64,000 bases of DNA. Origin: Dactylosporangium fulvum. GTDB lineage: Bacteria > Actinomycetota > Actinomycetes > Mycobacteriales > Micromonosporaceae. This document shows positions 26,471 to 35,417 of the stretch, in pieces (the first letter of the stretch is position 1; each line of letters starts with the position of its first letter). Location of the stretch: positions 2,132,501 to 2,196,500 of the forward strand of contig NZ_CP073720.1 of assembly GCF_025137375.1 (NCBI RefSeq), read 5' to 3'. Both the position numbers and the translations under genes were made by a program. The notes below the pieces were generated by a model. It made no database searches, had not been told where the DNA came from, and saw only the letters and a list, made by a program, of their open reading frames with translations.

Positions 26471-27497
26471 GGCCCCCCTCGACCGCCGCATCGCCTTCCT
26501 CTCGGCCCTCGATGAAGTAGGCGTCGAGCACGCCTACTGGGTCGGGCGGCTGACGCTGTGCGGCTCACCCGAGGACGTCGCCCGCTACGACGCCGCCGTC
26601 CTCGGCCAGGTCCGCGACCCCGAGCCGCGGGGGAGCGCCTGGCAGGTCCGCCGGCTGCCCGAGCGGTCGCTGTTCCGGGCCACGATGCCGCCGTCGGTGC
26701 CGTCGGGCGAGGGGGATCCGGCCCTGTCCGTGCAGGCGAGCGACGCCGAGGTGCTGCGCCACCGCGACCTCGCCACGCTGTCCACAGTGGAGCGCGCGGA
26801 GGCGGCGCGGCTGCTGGCCCGGCTCGCGGGCGCGCACCCGCAGCGGCCCGGCCGCAGGTACCGTCCGGCCTCCACCGGCGACGTCGACCGCCGCCGCAGC
26901 GTTCGCGCGATGCTGCGGGCCGGCGGCGAGCCACGGCCCCTGCTGCGCCGGTCGCGGCGGCCCCGGCCCCGGCGGCTGGTGCTGCTGCTGGACGTGTCCG
27001 GCTCCATGTCGCCGTACGCCGACGCGCTGCTGCGCCTCGCCCACGCCTTCGTCCAGCACCGTCCACGGTGGACGGCCGTCTACGCGCTCGGCACCCGGCT
27101 GACACCGCTCACCGCCACCCTGCGCACCCGCGACGTCGAGGCGGCGCTGCGCGAGGCGGGCCGGGCGATCCCCGACTGGCGCGGCGGCACCCGGCTCGCC
27201 GACACCGTGACCGCGTTCGTGCGCCGCGACGGGCACCGCGGCGTGGCCCGGCGCGCCGTGGTCGTGGTGTGCAGCGACGGCTGGGAGTGCGGGGACCCGG
27301 CACGGCTCGGCGCCGCCGTCGCCCACGTGCGCCGGCTCGCCGCCAAGACGATCTGGGTCAGCCCGCACGCCGGGCGGCCCGGCTTCACCCCGTCGGCGGC
27401 CGGGCTGGCCGCCGTGCTGCCGCACGTGGACGCCCTCGTCGCCGGGCATACGGTGGCGGCGATCGAAGCACTGGTGGAGGAGGTCCGCGATGCGTGA
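26460..27497 (+). CDS. coxE: VWA domain protein, CoxE-like
   Basis: 345 residues. A C-terminal von Willebrand A domain carries the MIDAS motif LLLDVSGSM (Asp178) and WRGGTRLADTV; the N-terminal half is helical and Arg-rich (RRLPERSLFRATMPPSV). CoxE proteins work with the CoxD ATPase in active-site maturation of molybdenum hydroxylases. The start overlaps coxD by 11 bp and the end overlaps the xdhC-like gene by 8 bp, so all three are translationally coupled. Confidence 0.9.
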   Translation: MSFEAPLDRRIAFLSALDEVGVEHAYWVGRLTLCGSPEDVARYDAAVLGQVRDPEPRGSAWQVRRLPERSLFRATMPPSVPSGEGDPALSVQASDAEVLRHRDLATLSTVERAEAARLLARLAGAHPQRPGRRYRPASTGDVDRRRSVRAMLRAGGEPRPLLRRSRRPRPRRLVLLLDVSGSMSPYADALLRLAHAFVQHRPRWTAVYALGTRLTPLTATLRTRDVEAALREAGRAIPDWRGGTRLADTVTAFVRRDGHRGVARRAVVVVCSDGWECGDPARLGAAVAHVRRLAAKTIWVSPHAGRPGFTPSAAGLAAVLPHVDALVAGHTVAAIEALVEEVRDA

Positions 27498-28602
27498 GGT
27501 GTTGACCGAGCTCGTCGACTGGTGGCGCAGCGGCCAACCGGTCGGCATGGCCACCGTCGTGCGGACCTGGCGCAGCTCGCCCCGCCCGGCCGGGGCCACC
27601 ATGCTCGTCGGCCCGGACGGCACGGCCGTCGGCAGCGTCTCCGGCGGCTGCGTCGAGGGCGCGGTCTACGAGCTGTCGCAGGAGGTCGTCGAGACCGGGC
27701 AGCCGGTGGTGCAGCGGTACGGTGTGAGCGACGACGACGCGTTCGCCGTCGGCCTGACGTGCGGCGGCATTATCGAGCTGCTCATCGAGAAGGTGACCGT
27801 CCAGAGCTTTCCCGAGCTGGAGGCCGTTGCCCGCTCGATCGAGGCGCGCGACCCTGTCGCCGTGGTGTCCGTCGTGGAGGGCCCGGACGACCGGATCGGC
27901 CGCCGGCTCGTGGTCTGGTCGTCGTCGGTGAGCGGCTCGCTCGGCTCGCCCCGGCTCGACGCGGCGGCCACCGACGACGCGCGCGGCCTGCTCGCCGCCG
28001 GGCGCACCGACACCCTGCACTACGGCCCCGACGGCGAGCGGCGCGGCGAGGGCCTGACGCTCTTCGTCGCCTCCTACGCCCCGCCGGCGCGGATGCTCGT
28101 GTTCGGGGCGATCGACTTCGCCGCCGCGGTGGCCCGCATCGGCACCTTCCTGGGGTACCACGTCACGGTCTGCGACGCCCGCCCGGTCTTCGCCACCTCG
28201 AAGCGCTTCCCGGGGGCCGACGAGGTGGTGGTGGACTGGCCGCACCGGTATCTCCGCGCGGAGATGGACGCCGGCCGGGTCGACGAGCGCACGGTGGTCT
28301 GCGTGCTCACCCACGACCCGAAGTTCGACGTCCCCGTGCTGCAGGTGGCCCTGTCCGAGCGGTTCGCCTACGTCGGGGCGATGGGCTCCCGCCGCACCCA
28401 CGACGACCGCCTGGCCCGCCTGCGTGAGGCCGGCGTGACGGAGAAGGAGCTGGCCCGCCTGTCCTCGCCGATCGGCCTGGACCTCGGTGCCCGGACCCCG
28501 GAGGAGACGGCGGTGAGCATCGCGGCCGAGATCATCGCCGGCCGCTGGGGCGGCGGGGGCGCCCGCCTGTCCAGCACAGCGGGCCGCATCCACCACAGTT
28601 AG
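27490..28602 (+). CDS. xdhC: XdhC/CoxF-family molybdenum-cofactor insertion factor
   Basis: 370 residues. The N-terminal XdhC-CoxI domain shows TVVRTWRSSPRPAGATMLV and SGGCVEGAVYEL; the C-terminal Rossmann domain shows MLVFGAIDFAAAVARIGTFLG and AYVGAMGSRRTHDDR. XdhC proteins bind sulfurated molybdenum cofactor and hand it to xanthine-dehydrogenase family enzymes. Position between coxE and the structural genes fits this role. After it comes a 130-nt gap with a short CACTGC/GCAGTG inverted repeat. Confidence 0.9.
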   Translation: MREVLTELVDWWRSGQPVGMATVVRTWRSSPRPAGATMLVGPDGTAVGSVSGGCVEGAVYELSQEVVETGQPVVQRYGVSDDDAFAVGLTCGGIIELLIEKVTVQSFPELEAVARSIEARDPVAVVSVVEGPDDRIGRRLVVWSSSVSGSLGSPRLDAAATDDARGLLAAGRTDTLHYGPDGERRGEGLTLFVASYAPPARMLVFGAIDFAAAVARIGTFLGYHVTVCDARPVFATSKRFPGADEVVVDWPHRYLRAEMDAGRVDERTVVCVLTHDPKFDVPVLQVALSERFAYVGAMGSRRTHDDRLARLREAGVTEKELARLSSPIGLDLGARTPEETAVSIAAEIIAGRWGGGGARLSSTAGRIHHS

Positions 28603-28732
28603 CGTCGATCCGGCAAAGTCAAGACCCACAGAGGGTTGCGCCGATCACTGCTTGTGCGTTCTGCTGATCAGGCAGTGGCCCGTGTGCGTCCGCCGCGCGA
28701 CGGGCCAGTCGGCACGCCCCGCGGGAGGCACC

Positions 28733-29263
28733 ATGTCCTCTTCCAACCGGTCCCGGGTCACGATCGACGTCGACGGCACGCGATACGTCGACGACGTCGA
28801 GCCCCGCACTCTTCTGGTCCACCATCTCCGTGAGCATCTCGGCAAGATCGGCACGGTCGTCGGCTGCGACACCAGCAACTGCGGCGCCTGCACGGTGCTC
28901 ATGGGCAGCCCGGACCAGCCGCAGCAGTCCGTCAAGAGCTGCTCCGTCCTGGCCGTGCAGGCCGACGGCGCCAGCGTCACCACCGTCGAAGGGCTCGCCG
29001 GGCCGAACGGCGAGCTGCACGCCGTACAGCAGGCGTTCCATGAACTGCACGCGCTGCAGTGCGGGTTCTGCACCCCCGGCATGATCATGTCCGCGGTCGA
29101 CCTGCTGCGCGACAACCCCGACCCCACCGAGGAGGAGGTCCGGGAGGGGCTCTCGGGCAACCTCTGCCGGTGCACGGGCTACCAGAACATCGTCCGCGCC
29201 GTGCGGTCCGCCGCCGCGGCCCTGCGGGCCCAGGCCGAGGTGCTTGCGGAGGTGACAGCGTGA
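28733..29263 (+). CDS. coxS: [2Fe-2S] small subunit of a molybdenum hydroxylase, CoxS-like
   Basis: 176 residues from the ATG at 28733 with GGGAGG 4 nt upstream. The plant-ferredoxin cluster is Cys45, 50, 53 and 70 (GCDTSNCGAC), and the second cluster Cys110, 113, 145 and 147 (CGFCTPGM; LCRCTGY), the standard pattern of the electron-transfer subunit. It passes electrons from the Mo site of CoxL to FAD in CoxM. The stop overlaps the coxL start (GTGA). Confidence 0.93.
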   Translation: MSSSNRSRVTIDVDGTRYVDDVEPRTLLVHHLREHLGKIGTVVGCDTSNCGACTVLMGSPDQPQQSVKSCSVLAVQADGASVTTVEGLAGPNGELHAVQQAFHELHALQCGFCTPGMIMSAVDLLRDNPDPTEEEVREGLSGNLCRCTGYQNIVRAVRSAAAALRAQAEVLAEVTA

Positions 29264-31626
29264 CCGCCGTGATCGAGCCGGAGGTCGGCAACGCGCGCAA
29301 ACGCAAGGAGGACGCCCGGCTGATCACCGGGCGGACCCGCTGGACCGACAACATCACGCTGCCCGGCATGCTGCACCTGGCCATCCTGCGCAGCCCGCAC
29401 GCACACGCCCGGATCGTCAGCGTCGACGTCTCCGCCGCCCTGCGCGAGCCCAACGTCGTCGCCGCGTTCTCCGGCGCCGACGTGGCCGACGTCCAGGGCA
29501 GCCTGCCCTGCGCCTGGCCGGTCACCGAGGACATCGTCCACCCGGTGCGCCCGCCGCTCGCCGTCGACGCGGTGCGCCACCACGGCGAGGCGGTCGCCGT
29601 CGTCGTGGCCCGCGACCGCAACAGCGCCGTCGACGCGCTGGAGGCGATCGAGGTCACCTACGAGCCGCTGCCCGCGGTCCTCGACCTCGCCGCCGCGGCC
29701 GAGGAGGGCGCCGACCTGGTCCACCCCGACAAGGGCACCAACCGGTCGTACACCTGGATCTTCGACTCCGCCGACGCCGGCACTGGCGGCAGCGTCGCGG
29801 ACGCGGAGGCCGAGGTGACCGTCCACCGGCGCTACGTCCAGCAGCGGCTCATCCCCGCCTTCATGGAGCCGCGCAGCGTGGTCGTCGACCCGGGCGCGGG
29901 GGAGTACACGATCTGGTCGGCCACCCAGATCCCGCACATCCTGCGGGTGTTCTACGCGCTGCTCACCGGCGTGCCGGAGCACAAGATCCGGGTCATCGCG
30001 CCCGACGTGGGCGGCGGGTTCGGCGGCAAGCTCCAGGTCACGCCCGAGGAGATGATCGCCTTCCTCGCCGCGCGGCGGGTCGGCAAGCCGGTGAAGTACA
30101 CGGAGACCCGCGGCGACTCGATGCTGTCGGCGCACCACGGCCGCGACCAGATCCAGGACATCACCCTCACCGCGAAGCGCGACGGCACGCTGACCGGCAT
30201 CCACGTGAAGTTGCTCGCCAACATGGGCGCCTACCTCGGCCTCGTCGGCCCTGGCGTGCCGATCCTGGGCGCGTTCATGTTCAACTCCATCTACAAGGTG
30301 CAGGCGTACCGCTTCGAGTGCGTCGGGGTGTTCACGAACACGACGATCACCGATGCGTACCGTGGTGCCGGCCGGCCCGAGGCGACCTACGCGATCGAGC
30401 GCGCGATGGACGAGCTCGCCGTCGAGCTGGGGACGGACCCGATCGAGCTGCGCCGCCGCAACTGGATCAAGGCCGAGGAGTTCCCGTACACCACCGTCGC
30501 CGGCCTCGTCTACGACTCCGGCGACTACGACAAGGCCACCGACAGGGCACTGGAGCTGTTCGACTACGCCGGGCTGCGCGCCGAGCAGCAGCGCCGTCGC
30601 GACTCCCGGGACCCCGTCCAGCTCGGCATCGGCGTGTCGACCTACACGGAGATGTGCGGCCTCGCTCCCTCGCGGATCCTGGGCGCGCTGCGGTACGCCG
30701 CGGGCGGCTGGGAGAGCGCGTCGGTGCGGGTCCTGCCGACGGGCAAGGTCGAGGTCGTCACCGGCACCAGCCCGCACGGCCAGGGCCACGTCACGGCGTG
30801 GAGCCAGATCGTCGCCGACGAGCTGGGCGTCGCCTTCGAGGACGTCGAGGTCCTCCACGGCGACACGCGCACGTCGCACAAGGGCCTGGACACGTACGGG
30901 TCGCGCTCGCTCGCGGTCGGCGGCGTGGCGCTCGTCGAGGCCTGCCGGAAGGTCCGCGACAAGGCCCGCGTCGTCGCCGCGCACATGCTCGAGTGCAGCC
31001 CCGACGACCTGGAGTTCACCGGCGGCGCGTTCCGCGTCAGAGGTACACCCGATGCCGCGAAGACGGTCGCGGACGCCGCGTTCGCCGTCTTCGCCGCCCA
31101 CGACCTGCCTGACGGGGTCGAGGCGACGCTCGACGCCGACGCGACCTTCGACCCGCAGACGTTCTCCTTCCCACACGGCACCCACCTGTGCGCGACGCTC
31201 GTCGACACCCAGACGGGGCGGGTCACCATCCATCGGTACGTCGCCGTCGACGACGTCGGCAAGGTCGTCAACCCGCTGATCGTCGAGGGTCAGGTGCACG
31301 GCGGCGTCGCGCAGGGCATCGCGCAGGCGCTGCACGAGGAAGCCGTCTACGACGCCTCCGGCACCCTGCTGACGGGGTCGTTCGTGGAGTACACCATCCC
31401 GAGCGCCGCCGACCTGCCGACGATCGTCACCGACCGCACCGAGACGCCGGCGACCTCCAACCCGCTCGGGGTGAAGGGCGTCGGCGAGGCCGGCGCGATC
31501 GCGGCGACGCCGGCCGTGGTCAACGCGATCGTCGACGCGCTGCGCCCGTTCGGCGTCGACGACGTGCCCATGCCGTGCACACCCGAGCGGGTGTGGCGGG
31601 CTGCCAAGAGGGGAGGTGCCGCATGA
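29260..31626 (+). CDS. coxL: Molybdopterin-binding large subunit, form-II CODH / aldehyde oxidase-like
   Basis: 788 residues from the GTG overlapping the coxS stop. The active-site loop is AYRGAGR (366-372), the form-II signature, not the Cys-containing AYxCSFR loop of proven (form-I) CO dehydrogenases. Catalytic Glu743 lies in GVGEAG. PDVGGGFGGK and GQGHVTAW are typical cofactor contacts. So the enzyme is probably a hydroxylase for an aldehyde, purine or another small substrate; CO oxidation is doubtful. It forms the CoxSLM complex in the cytosol, likely attached to the membrane by CoxG. Substrate unknown. Confidence 0.92.
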   Translation: MTAVIEPEVGNARKRKEDARLITGRTRWTDNITLPGMLHLAILRSPHAHARIVSVDVSAALREPNVVAAFSGADVADVQGSLPCAWPVTEDIVHPVRPPLAVDAVRHHGEAVAVVVARDRNSAVDALEAIEVTYEPLPAVLDLAAAAEEGADLVHPDKGTNRSYTWIFDSADAGTGGSVADAEAEVTVHRRYVQQRLIPAFMEPRSVVVDPGAGEYTIWSATQIPHILRVFYALLTGVPEHKIRVIAPDVGGGFGGKLQVTPEEMIAFLAARRVGKPVKYTETRGDSMLSAHHGRDQIQDITLTAKRDGTLTGIHVKLLANMGAYLGLVGPGVPILGAFMFNSIYKVQAYRFECVGVFTNTTITDAYRGAGRPEATYAIERAMDELAVELGTDPIELRRRNWIKAEEFPYTTVAGLVYDSGDYDKATDRALELFDYAGLRAEQQRRRDSRDPVQLGIGVSTYTEMCGLAPSRILGALRYAAGGWESASVRVLPTGKVEVVTGTSPHGQGHVTAWSQIVADELGVAFEDVEVLHGDTRTSHKGLDTYGSRSLAVGGVALVEACRKVRDKARVVAAHMLECSPDDLEFTGGAFRVRGTPDAAKTVADAAFAVFAAHDLPDGVEATLDADATFDPQTFSFPHGTHLCATLVDTQTGRVTIHRYVAVDDVGKVVNPLIVEGQVHGGVAQGIAQALHEEAVYDASGTLLTGSFVEYTIPSAADLPTIVTDRTETPATSNPLGVKGVGEAGAIAATPAVVNAIVDALRPFGVDDVPMPCTPERVWRAAKRGGAA

Positions 31627-32477
31627 TCCCGGTCGCGTTCGACTACGTCCGCCCGTCCACCGTGGAGGACGCCGTCGCCGCGCTCTCGTCGGCCGCCGAC
31701 GAGGCGAAGATCCTGGCCGGCGGGCAGAGCCTGCTGCCCGTGCTGCGGCTGCGGCTCGCGGCCCCGGCGCTGCTGGTCGACCTGGGCGGGCTGCCCGGCC
31801 TGACCGGTGTCCGGCTCGACGGCGACGCGCTCGTCATCGGCGCCATGACCACCCATGCGGAGGTGGCCTCGTCGCCGCTGGTCCGGCAGCACGCCCCGCT
31901 GCTCGCCGCCGCGGCCGGCACGGTCGGGGACCGCCAGGTGCGCCACCGCGGCACCCTCGGCGGCTCCCTCGCCCACGCCGACCCGGCGGCCGACCTGCCG
32001 GCGGTCGCCGCGGCCCTCGACGCGGTCTACGCGGTGCAGGGCCCCGGCGGACGGCGGGAGATCGCCGCGGGCGACTTCTCGGTCGACCTGTTCACGACGG
32101 CGCTGTCGCCCGACGAGGTACTGGTCGAGGTACGTCTCCCGTCGACCGGCGGCTGGGCCACCCACTACGAGAAGTTCCACCGGATGGCGCAGGCCTGGGC
32201 TATCGTCGGGGTGGCCGTCGCCGTGTCGCGGTCCGGCGGGACGATCGGCGAGGCGCGGGTGGCCCTGACCAACATGGGTCCGGTGCCGCATCGCGCCCGG
32301 GCCGTGGAGTCGGCCCTGGCCGGTGCCCCGGCCACCGCGGAGGCCGTCGCGGAGGCGTGCGCCGGCGTCGCGGCGGACACCTCTGCGGTGGACGACCTCT
32401 CGGCGTCGGCGGATTATCGTCGGGAGTTGGCCCGGGTGCTCACCACGCGGGCCGTGTGCCGAGCGCTGGGGGTCTGA
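31623..32477 (+). CDS. coxM: FAD-binding medium subunit, CoxM-like
   Basis: 284 residues. FAD motifs AGGQSLLPVLRLRL (about 35-48) and TVGDRQVRHRGTLGGSLAHADPA split across about 100-125 identify the flavin subunit of the molybdenum hydroxylase. ATG overlaps the coxL stop (ATGA), so the three subunits are coupled in the order S-L-M, typical of form-II clusters (form I is M-S-L). It relays electrons from the Fe-S clusters to an acceptor. Confidence 0.92.
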   Translation: MIPVAFDYVRPSTVEDAVAALSSAADEAKILAGGQSLLPVLRLRLAAPALLVDLGGLPGLTGVRLDGDALVIGAMTTHAEVASSPLVRQHAPLLAAAAGTVGDRQVRHRGTLGGSLAHADPAADLPAVAAALDAVYAVQGPGGRREIAAGDFSVDLFTTALSPDEVLVEVRLPSTGGWATHYEKFHRMAQAWAIVGVAVAVSRSGGTIGEARVALTNMGPVPHRARAVESALAGAPATAEAVAEACAGVAADTSAVDDLSASADYRRELARVLTTRAVCRALGV

Positions 32478-32482
32478 CGACC

Positions 32483-33349
32483 GTGCTACTGGAACACAGC
32501 TTCACCGTCCCCGTCCCCGTCGAGCAGGCGTGGAGCGTGCTGCTCGACATCGAACGGGTGGCGCCGTGCATGCCCGGAGCCACCCTGACGTCGGTGGAGG
32601 GAGAGAGCTTCACCGGGACGGTGAAGGTGAAGCTGGGCCCGGTCAGCCTGACGTTCAAGGGTTCGGGCCGTTTCGTCGAGCGCGACGAGACGGCCCACCG
32701 CGTCCAGCTGACCGCCTCGGGCGCCGACGCCCGCGGCGGCGGGACGGCGGCGGCCAAGGTGACGGCGTCGCTGCACGAGACCGGCGACGAGACCCGCGTC
32801 GAGGTCACCACGGACCTCGACATCACCGGCAAGGCCGCCCAGTTCGGCCGCGGCCTGATCGGCGACGTGAGCGGCAAGCTGATCGGCCAGTTCGCCGACT
32901 GCCTGGCGAAGAAGCTCGCGGCCGCCGAGCCCTCAGCCGCTGCCGCTGCGGCTGCCGCAGCGCCTGCTACGGCTGCCGCGCAGGCTGAGGCGGGCGCTGT
33001 TTCCGAGGCCGCGCCTGCCGCTCCGGCCTCGCCGCCTGCCGCTCCGGCCTCGCCGCCTGCCGCTCCGGCCTCCCCGGCTGCTGCTCCGGCAGCTGGGGCG
33101 GGCGCGGCAGCCGCAGCCGAGGCGGGCGCGTCGGCCACCGGGGCGGGCGGCCCGGCCGCCGGACCGGGTGCGCCGTCCGCGTCGACACAGGCCCCGGTCG
33201 CGCCGGTCCAGCCGGAGGCGGAGCCGATCGACCTACTGGCCGTGACCGGCGTCGGCAACGCCGTCCGCCGCGCCGTTCCCTACGTGTTGACGGCCGCGGC
33301 AAGCTTCGCCGTGGTGCTGGGCATCATCTGGTGGATCAAGCGCCGCTGA
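32483..33349 (+). CDS. coxG: CoxG-like SRPBCC protein with membrane anchor
   Basis: 288 residues: an SRPBCC/CoxG domain (1-150; FTVPVPVEQAWSVLLDIERV and ACMPGATLT-like PCMPGATL), a ~105-residue Ala/Pro/Gly linker (about 155-255), and one C-terminal transmembrane helix (YVLTAAASFAVVLGIIWWI) followed by KRR. CoxG is known to tether CO dehydrogenase to the cytoplasmic membrane, and recent work on such proteins implicates them in delivering quinone electron acceptors. GTG start 5 nt after coxM. The linker contains a 21-bp tandem repeat. Confidence 0.88.
   Translation: MLLEHSFTVPVPVEQAWSVLLDIERVAPCMPGATLTSVEGESFTGTVKVKLGPVSLTFKGSGRFVERDETAHRVQLTASGADARGGGTAAAKVTASLHETGDETRVEVTTDLDITGKAAQFGRGLIGDVSGKLIGQFADCLAKKLAAAEPSAAAAAAAAAPATAAAQAEAGAVSEAAPAAPASPPAAPASPPAAPASPAAAPAAGAGAAAAAEAGASATGAGGPAAGPGAPSASTQAPVAPVQPEAEPIDLLAVTGVGNAVRRAVPYVLTAAASFAVVLGIIWWIKRR
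33013..33075 (+). repeat. Three 21-bp tandem repeats in the coxG linker
   Basis: Unit GCCTGCCGCTCCGGCCTCGCC occurs at 33013, 33034 and 33055 (last copy with one change), encoding PAAPASP repeats. Being a multiple of three, copy-number change would alter only linker length. Confidence 0.85.
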
Positions 33350-33353
33350 CCTC

Positions 33354-33388
33354 CATGATCACGGAAACTCGGTATTTCCGTGGTCGTG
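33354..33388. repeat. Palindromic stem-loop after coxG
   Basis: Inner arms ACGGAAA (33361-33367) and TTTCCGT (33375-33381), with outer 7-nt arms that pair if two G-U pairs are allowed, give a 14-bp stem and 7-nt loop 4 nt after the coxG stop. It may terminate the cox operon. The inner core equals that of the stem-loop at 7635-7658. Confidence 0.65.
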
Positions 33389-33569
33389 AAGCAGGCCGGC
33401 AGCTCGTCCCTGGTCACAGCATTCGACCACGGCCGCCCCGCCGATCGCAGCTGCCGCGGAGTCCGGCCGCAACTGCGGCCAGCCCCAGCCGCCGCGCTCG
33501 GTGATCGCGAACGTCTCGCGATCATGGGCGCGGTGGTTGAGTGCGGCCGGGTGGTGTGGCTGCGGTTGG

Positions 33570-33798
33570 TAGATCAAGGGAACGTCGGGTTGCCTGGGAG
33601 CCTGTCGCGCAATTCGGATCCCTCGCGCGTCAACCCCGACAACCTCGCCGATCTTGGAGTTGTGGTCCTTGACAAACCCGGACAAATTCGGAGGTTCATG
33701 GCGCCACAACTCCAAGATCGGCGCGTAGTTGGGCCGCCAACGCTGTCCCGGCGAATTACGCAACAGGCTCCGGGACAGCCAGATGTTTCCGATGATCA
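33570..33798. repeat. 229-bp imperfect inverted-repeat element
   Basis: Centre: a perfect 20-bp inverted repeat, CGCCGATCTTGGAGTTGTGG (33646-33665) versus 33704-33723. Edges: 47-nt arms 33570-33616 and 33752-33798 that match as imperfect reverse complements (for example GGAGCCTGT-GCG-AATTCG on one side). The pieces between are weakly complementary. No protein-coding frame is convincing, so this looks like a non-autonomous repeat or a large folded RNA. The remaining gap sequence, 33389-33569 and 33799-33948, is GC-rich and shows no gene I can support. Confidence 0.7.
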
Positions 33799-33948
33799 AG
33801 GAATCCGGGTCGGGTCAGGCGCGGAGCGCGGACGCCCCGGACGACGGGGCCACGGACGCCGCGGTCCGGCAAGCCTCGTCGGCCGGCCGACGAGATCGCC
33901 GACCTGCCGGCGCCGCCTGTGGAAAACCGCCGCCTTTGGACAACTCCC

Positions 33949-35397
33949 TCACAGGTCGAGGCCGGCCACCAGGCGGCTCAGCCACGGCACGCCCAGTTGG
34001 CTCGTCACCAGCGCCTGGAGGTGGGCGGGTACGTGCTCGCGGCTCCACGCCATCGCCTCGCCCAGCGACGCCGCAGGAAAGTCGCGCAGCGCGGCGCGGA
34101 ACGCCGCCTCGTCCCAGGGGGTGCCGGGCCGGACCACCGCGCCGGTCGCCAGGGCGTCGATCTCCGCCTCGGTGAGCGGACGGGCGGCGCCGATTCGCGT
34201 CGTCAGGCGGTCGGCGACCATCATGCCGGCGACCCAGCTCTGCGCGGCCGCCGGGGACATGCTCGGGGCCGGGTCGTGGCCGTTGACCCATGCTGTCACG
34301 ATGCCGCCGATGAGGCGGCCGGCGAAGTGGCTCGGGCGGTGTGAGCTGCCCGGGTCGGCGAGGTGCCACTGGTTGGCCGACACGACGACGGCGACCCGCT
34401 GGGCGGGCCAGCCCCGGGTGAAGTTGCTCCAGCCCCAGAAGTACTCGCCGCCGTGCCCGACGTAGCGGGCGTCGAGCCCACCGTGGAAGACGTTCCAGAC
34501 CAGGCCCACCGCGGCCGCCGGGTCGGGGCCGGTGCCGGCCTGCGGGGTCAGCATCAGCCGGGCGGTCTGCGGGCTGAGGATCCGCCCCGACGGCAGAGCG
34601 CCCTCGTTGAGCATCGCCAGCGCGAACCGGCAGTGGTCCGACGCCGTGGTGAGCGCCGTGCCTGCCGGGTAGTCGGCGACGTACATCTGCGGCAGCACGA
34701 ACTGGAAGCCGCCCAGGCTCGCGTATCCGGTGCTGCGGCGCGACAGCGCCTCATGCGGTACCGCAGCCGGGGGAAACCACGACGAGCGCATCCCGAGCGG
34801 CGTGAACAGACTGCGGCGCACCCACTCGTCGAACGGGACACGGAGCGGGTTCGCGCACTCCACGAGATAGCCCACGAGGGCGAGGCCGGTGTTGCTGTAC
34901 TGGTACTGCGCGCCGACCGGCGTCGACCACAGCGGCACGAGCGACCCGCCGTACAGGTCGCTCTTGCCACGGCGGAAGACCTCCCGCAGGTGCTCGCCGA
35001 GCGGCGCGGGCGGCACGCGGTCGGTGAATCCGAACGTGGTGCCCAGCCCGCTGCGGTGCGTCAGCAGGTCCCGCAAGGTGATCGGCCGCGGCCCGTGCGG
35101 GTTGACGACCCGCAGCCCGCCGAGGTGCGGGCCGATCGGCCCGTCGAGGTCGACGATCCCGCGCTCGACCAGCTGCATGGCCGCCGCCGCGGTGTACGTC
35201 TTGGCGTCGGAGCCGATCGGGTTCACCGTGTCGGGGGTCATCGGCGCGCCGGTGGCGAGGTCCGCCAGCCCGTACCCCTTGGTCCACACCACCTCGTCGC
35301 CGACGCCGAGCGCGATCGACACGCCCGGTGTGTCGGTGTGGTCCAGGATTTCCGGAACGAGCAGGTCCAGGGCACGCACCAGCGCCATGACATCCAT
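33949..35397 (-). CDS. Serine hydrolase, class-C beta-lactamase fold
   Basis: 482 residues from the ATG at 35397 (a second ATG lies 9 nt in). Nucleophile motif Ser-x-x-Lys is SDAK in NPIGSDAKTYTAAAA (near residue 65) and the Tyr-x-Asn motif is YSN in QYQYSNTGLAL (near 170). No signal peptide, so probably cytosolic. An AT-rich TATATC lies 7 nt upstream of the ATG, fitting leaderless initiation. Related to but clearly different from the hydrolase at 9352-10683. Likely an esterase/peptidase; substrate unknown. Confidence 0.87.
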   Translation of the reverse strand: MDVMALVRALDLLVPEILDHTDTPGVSIALGVGDEVVWTKGYGLADLATGAPMTPDTVNPIGSDAKTYTAAAAMQLVERGIVDLDGPIGPHLGGLRVVNPHGPRPITLRDLLTHRSGLGTTFGFTDRVPPAPLGEHLREVFRRGKSDLYGGSLVPLWSTPVGAQYQYSNTGLALVGYLVECANPLRVPFDEWVRRSLFTPLGMRSSWFPPAAVPHEALSRRSTGYASLGGFQFVLPQMYVADYPAGTALTTASDHCRFALAMLNEGALPSGRILSPQTARLMLTPQAGTGPDPAAAVGLVWNVFHGGLDARYVGHGGEYFWGWSNFTRGWPAQRVAVVVSANQWHLADPGSSHRPSHFAGRLIGGIVTAWVNGHDPAPSMSPAAAQSWVAGMMVADRLTTRIGAARPLTEAEIDALATGAVVRPGTPWDEAAFRAALRDFPAASLGEAMAWSREHVPAHLQALVTSQLGVPWLSRLVAGLDL

Positions 35398-35417
35398 GCA
35401 ACAAGATATAGCGCGGT

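Noticed and set aside
28603..28732. CACTGC/GCAGTG repeat before coxS as an attenuator
   Set aside because: Short arms, 20-nt loop and no leader ORF or T tract; not distinguishable from chance.
29260..31626. Calling coxL a CO dehydrogenase
   Set aside because: The active-site loop is AYRGAGR (form II), lacking the Cys of form-I CO dehydrogenases.
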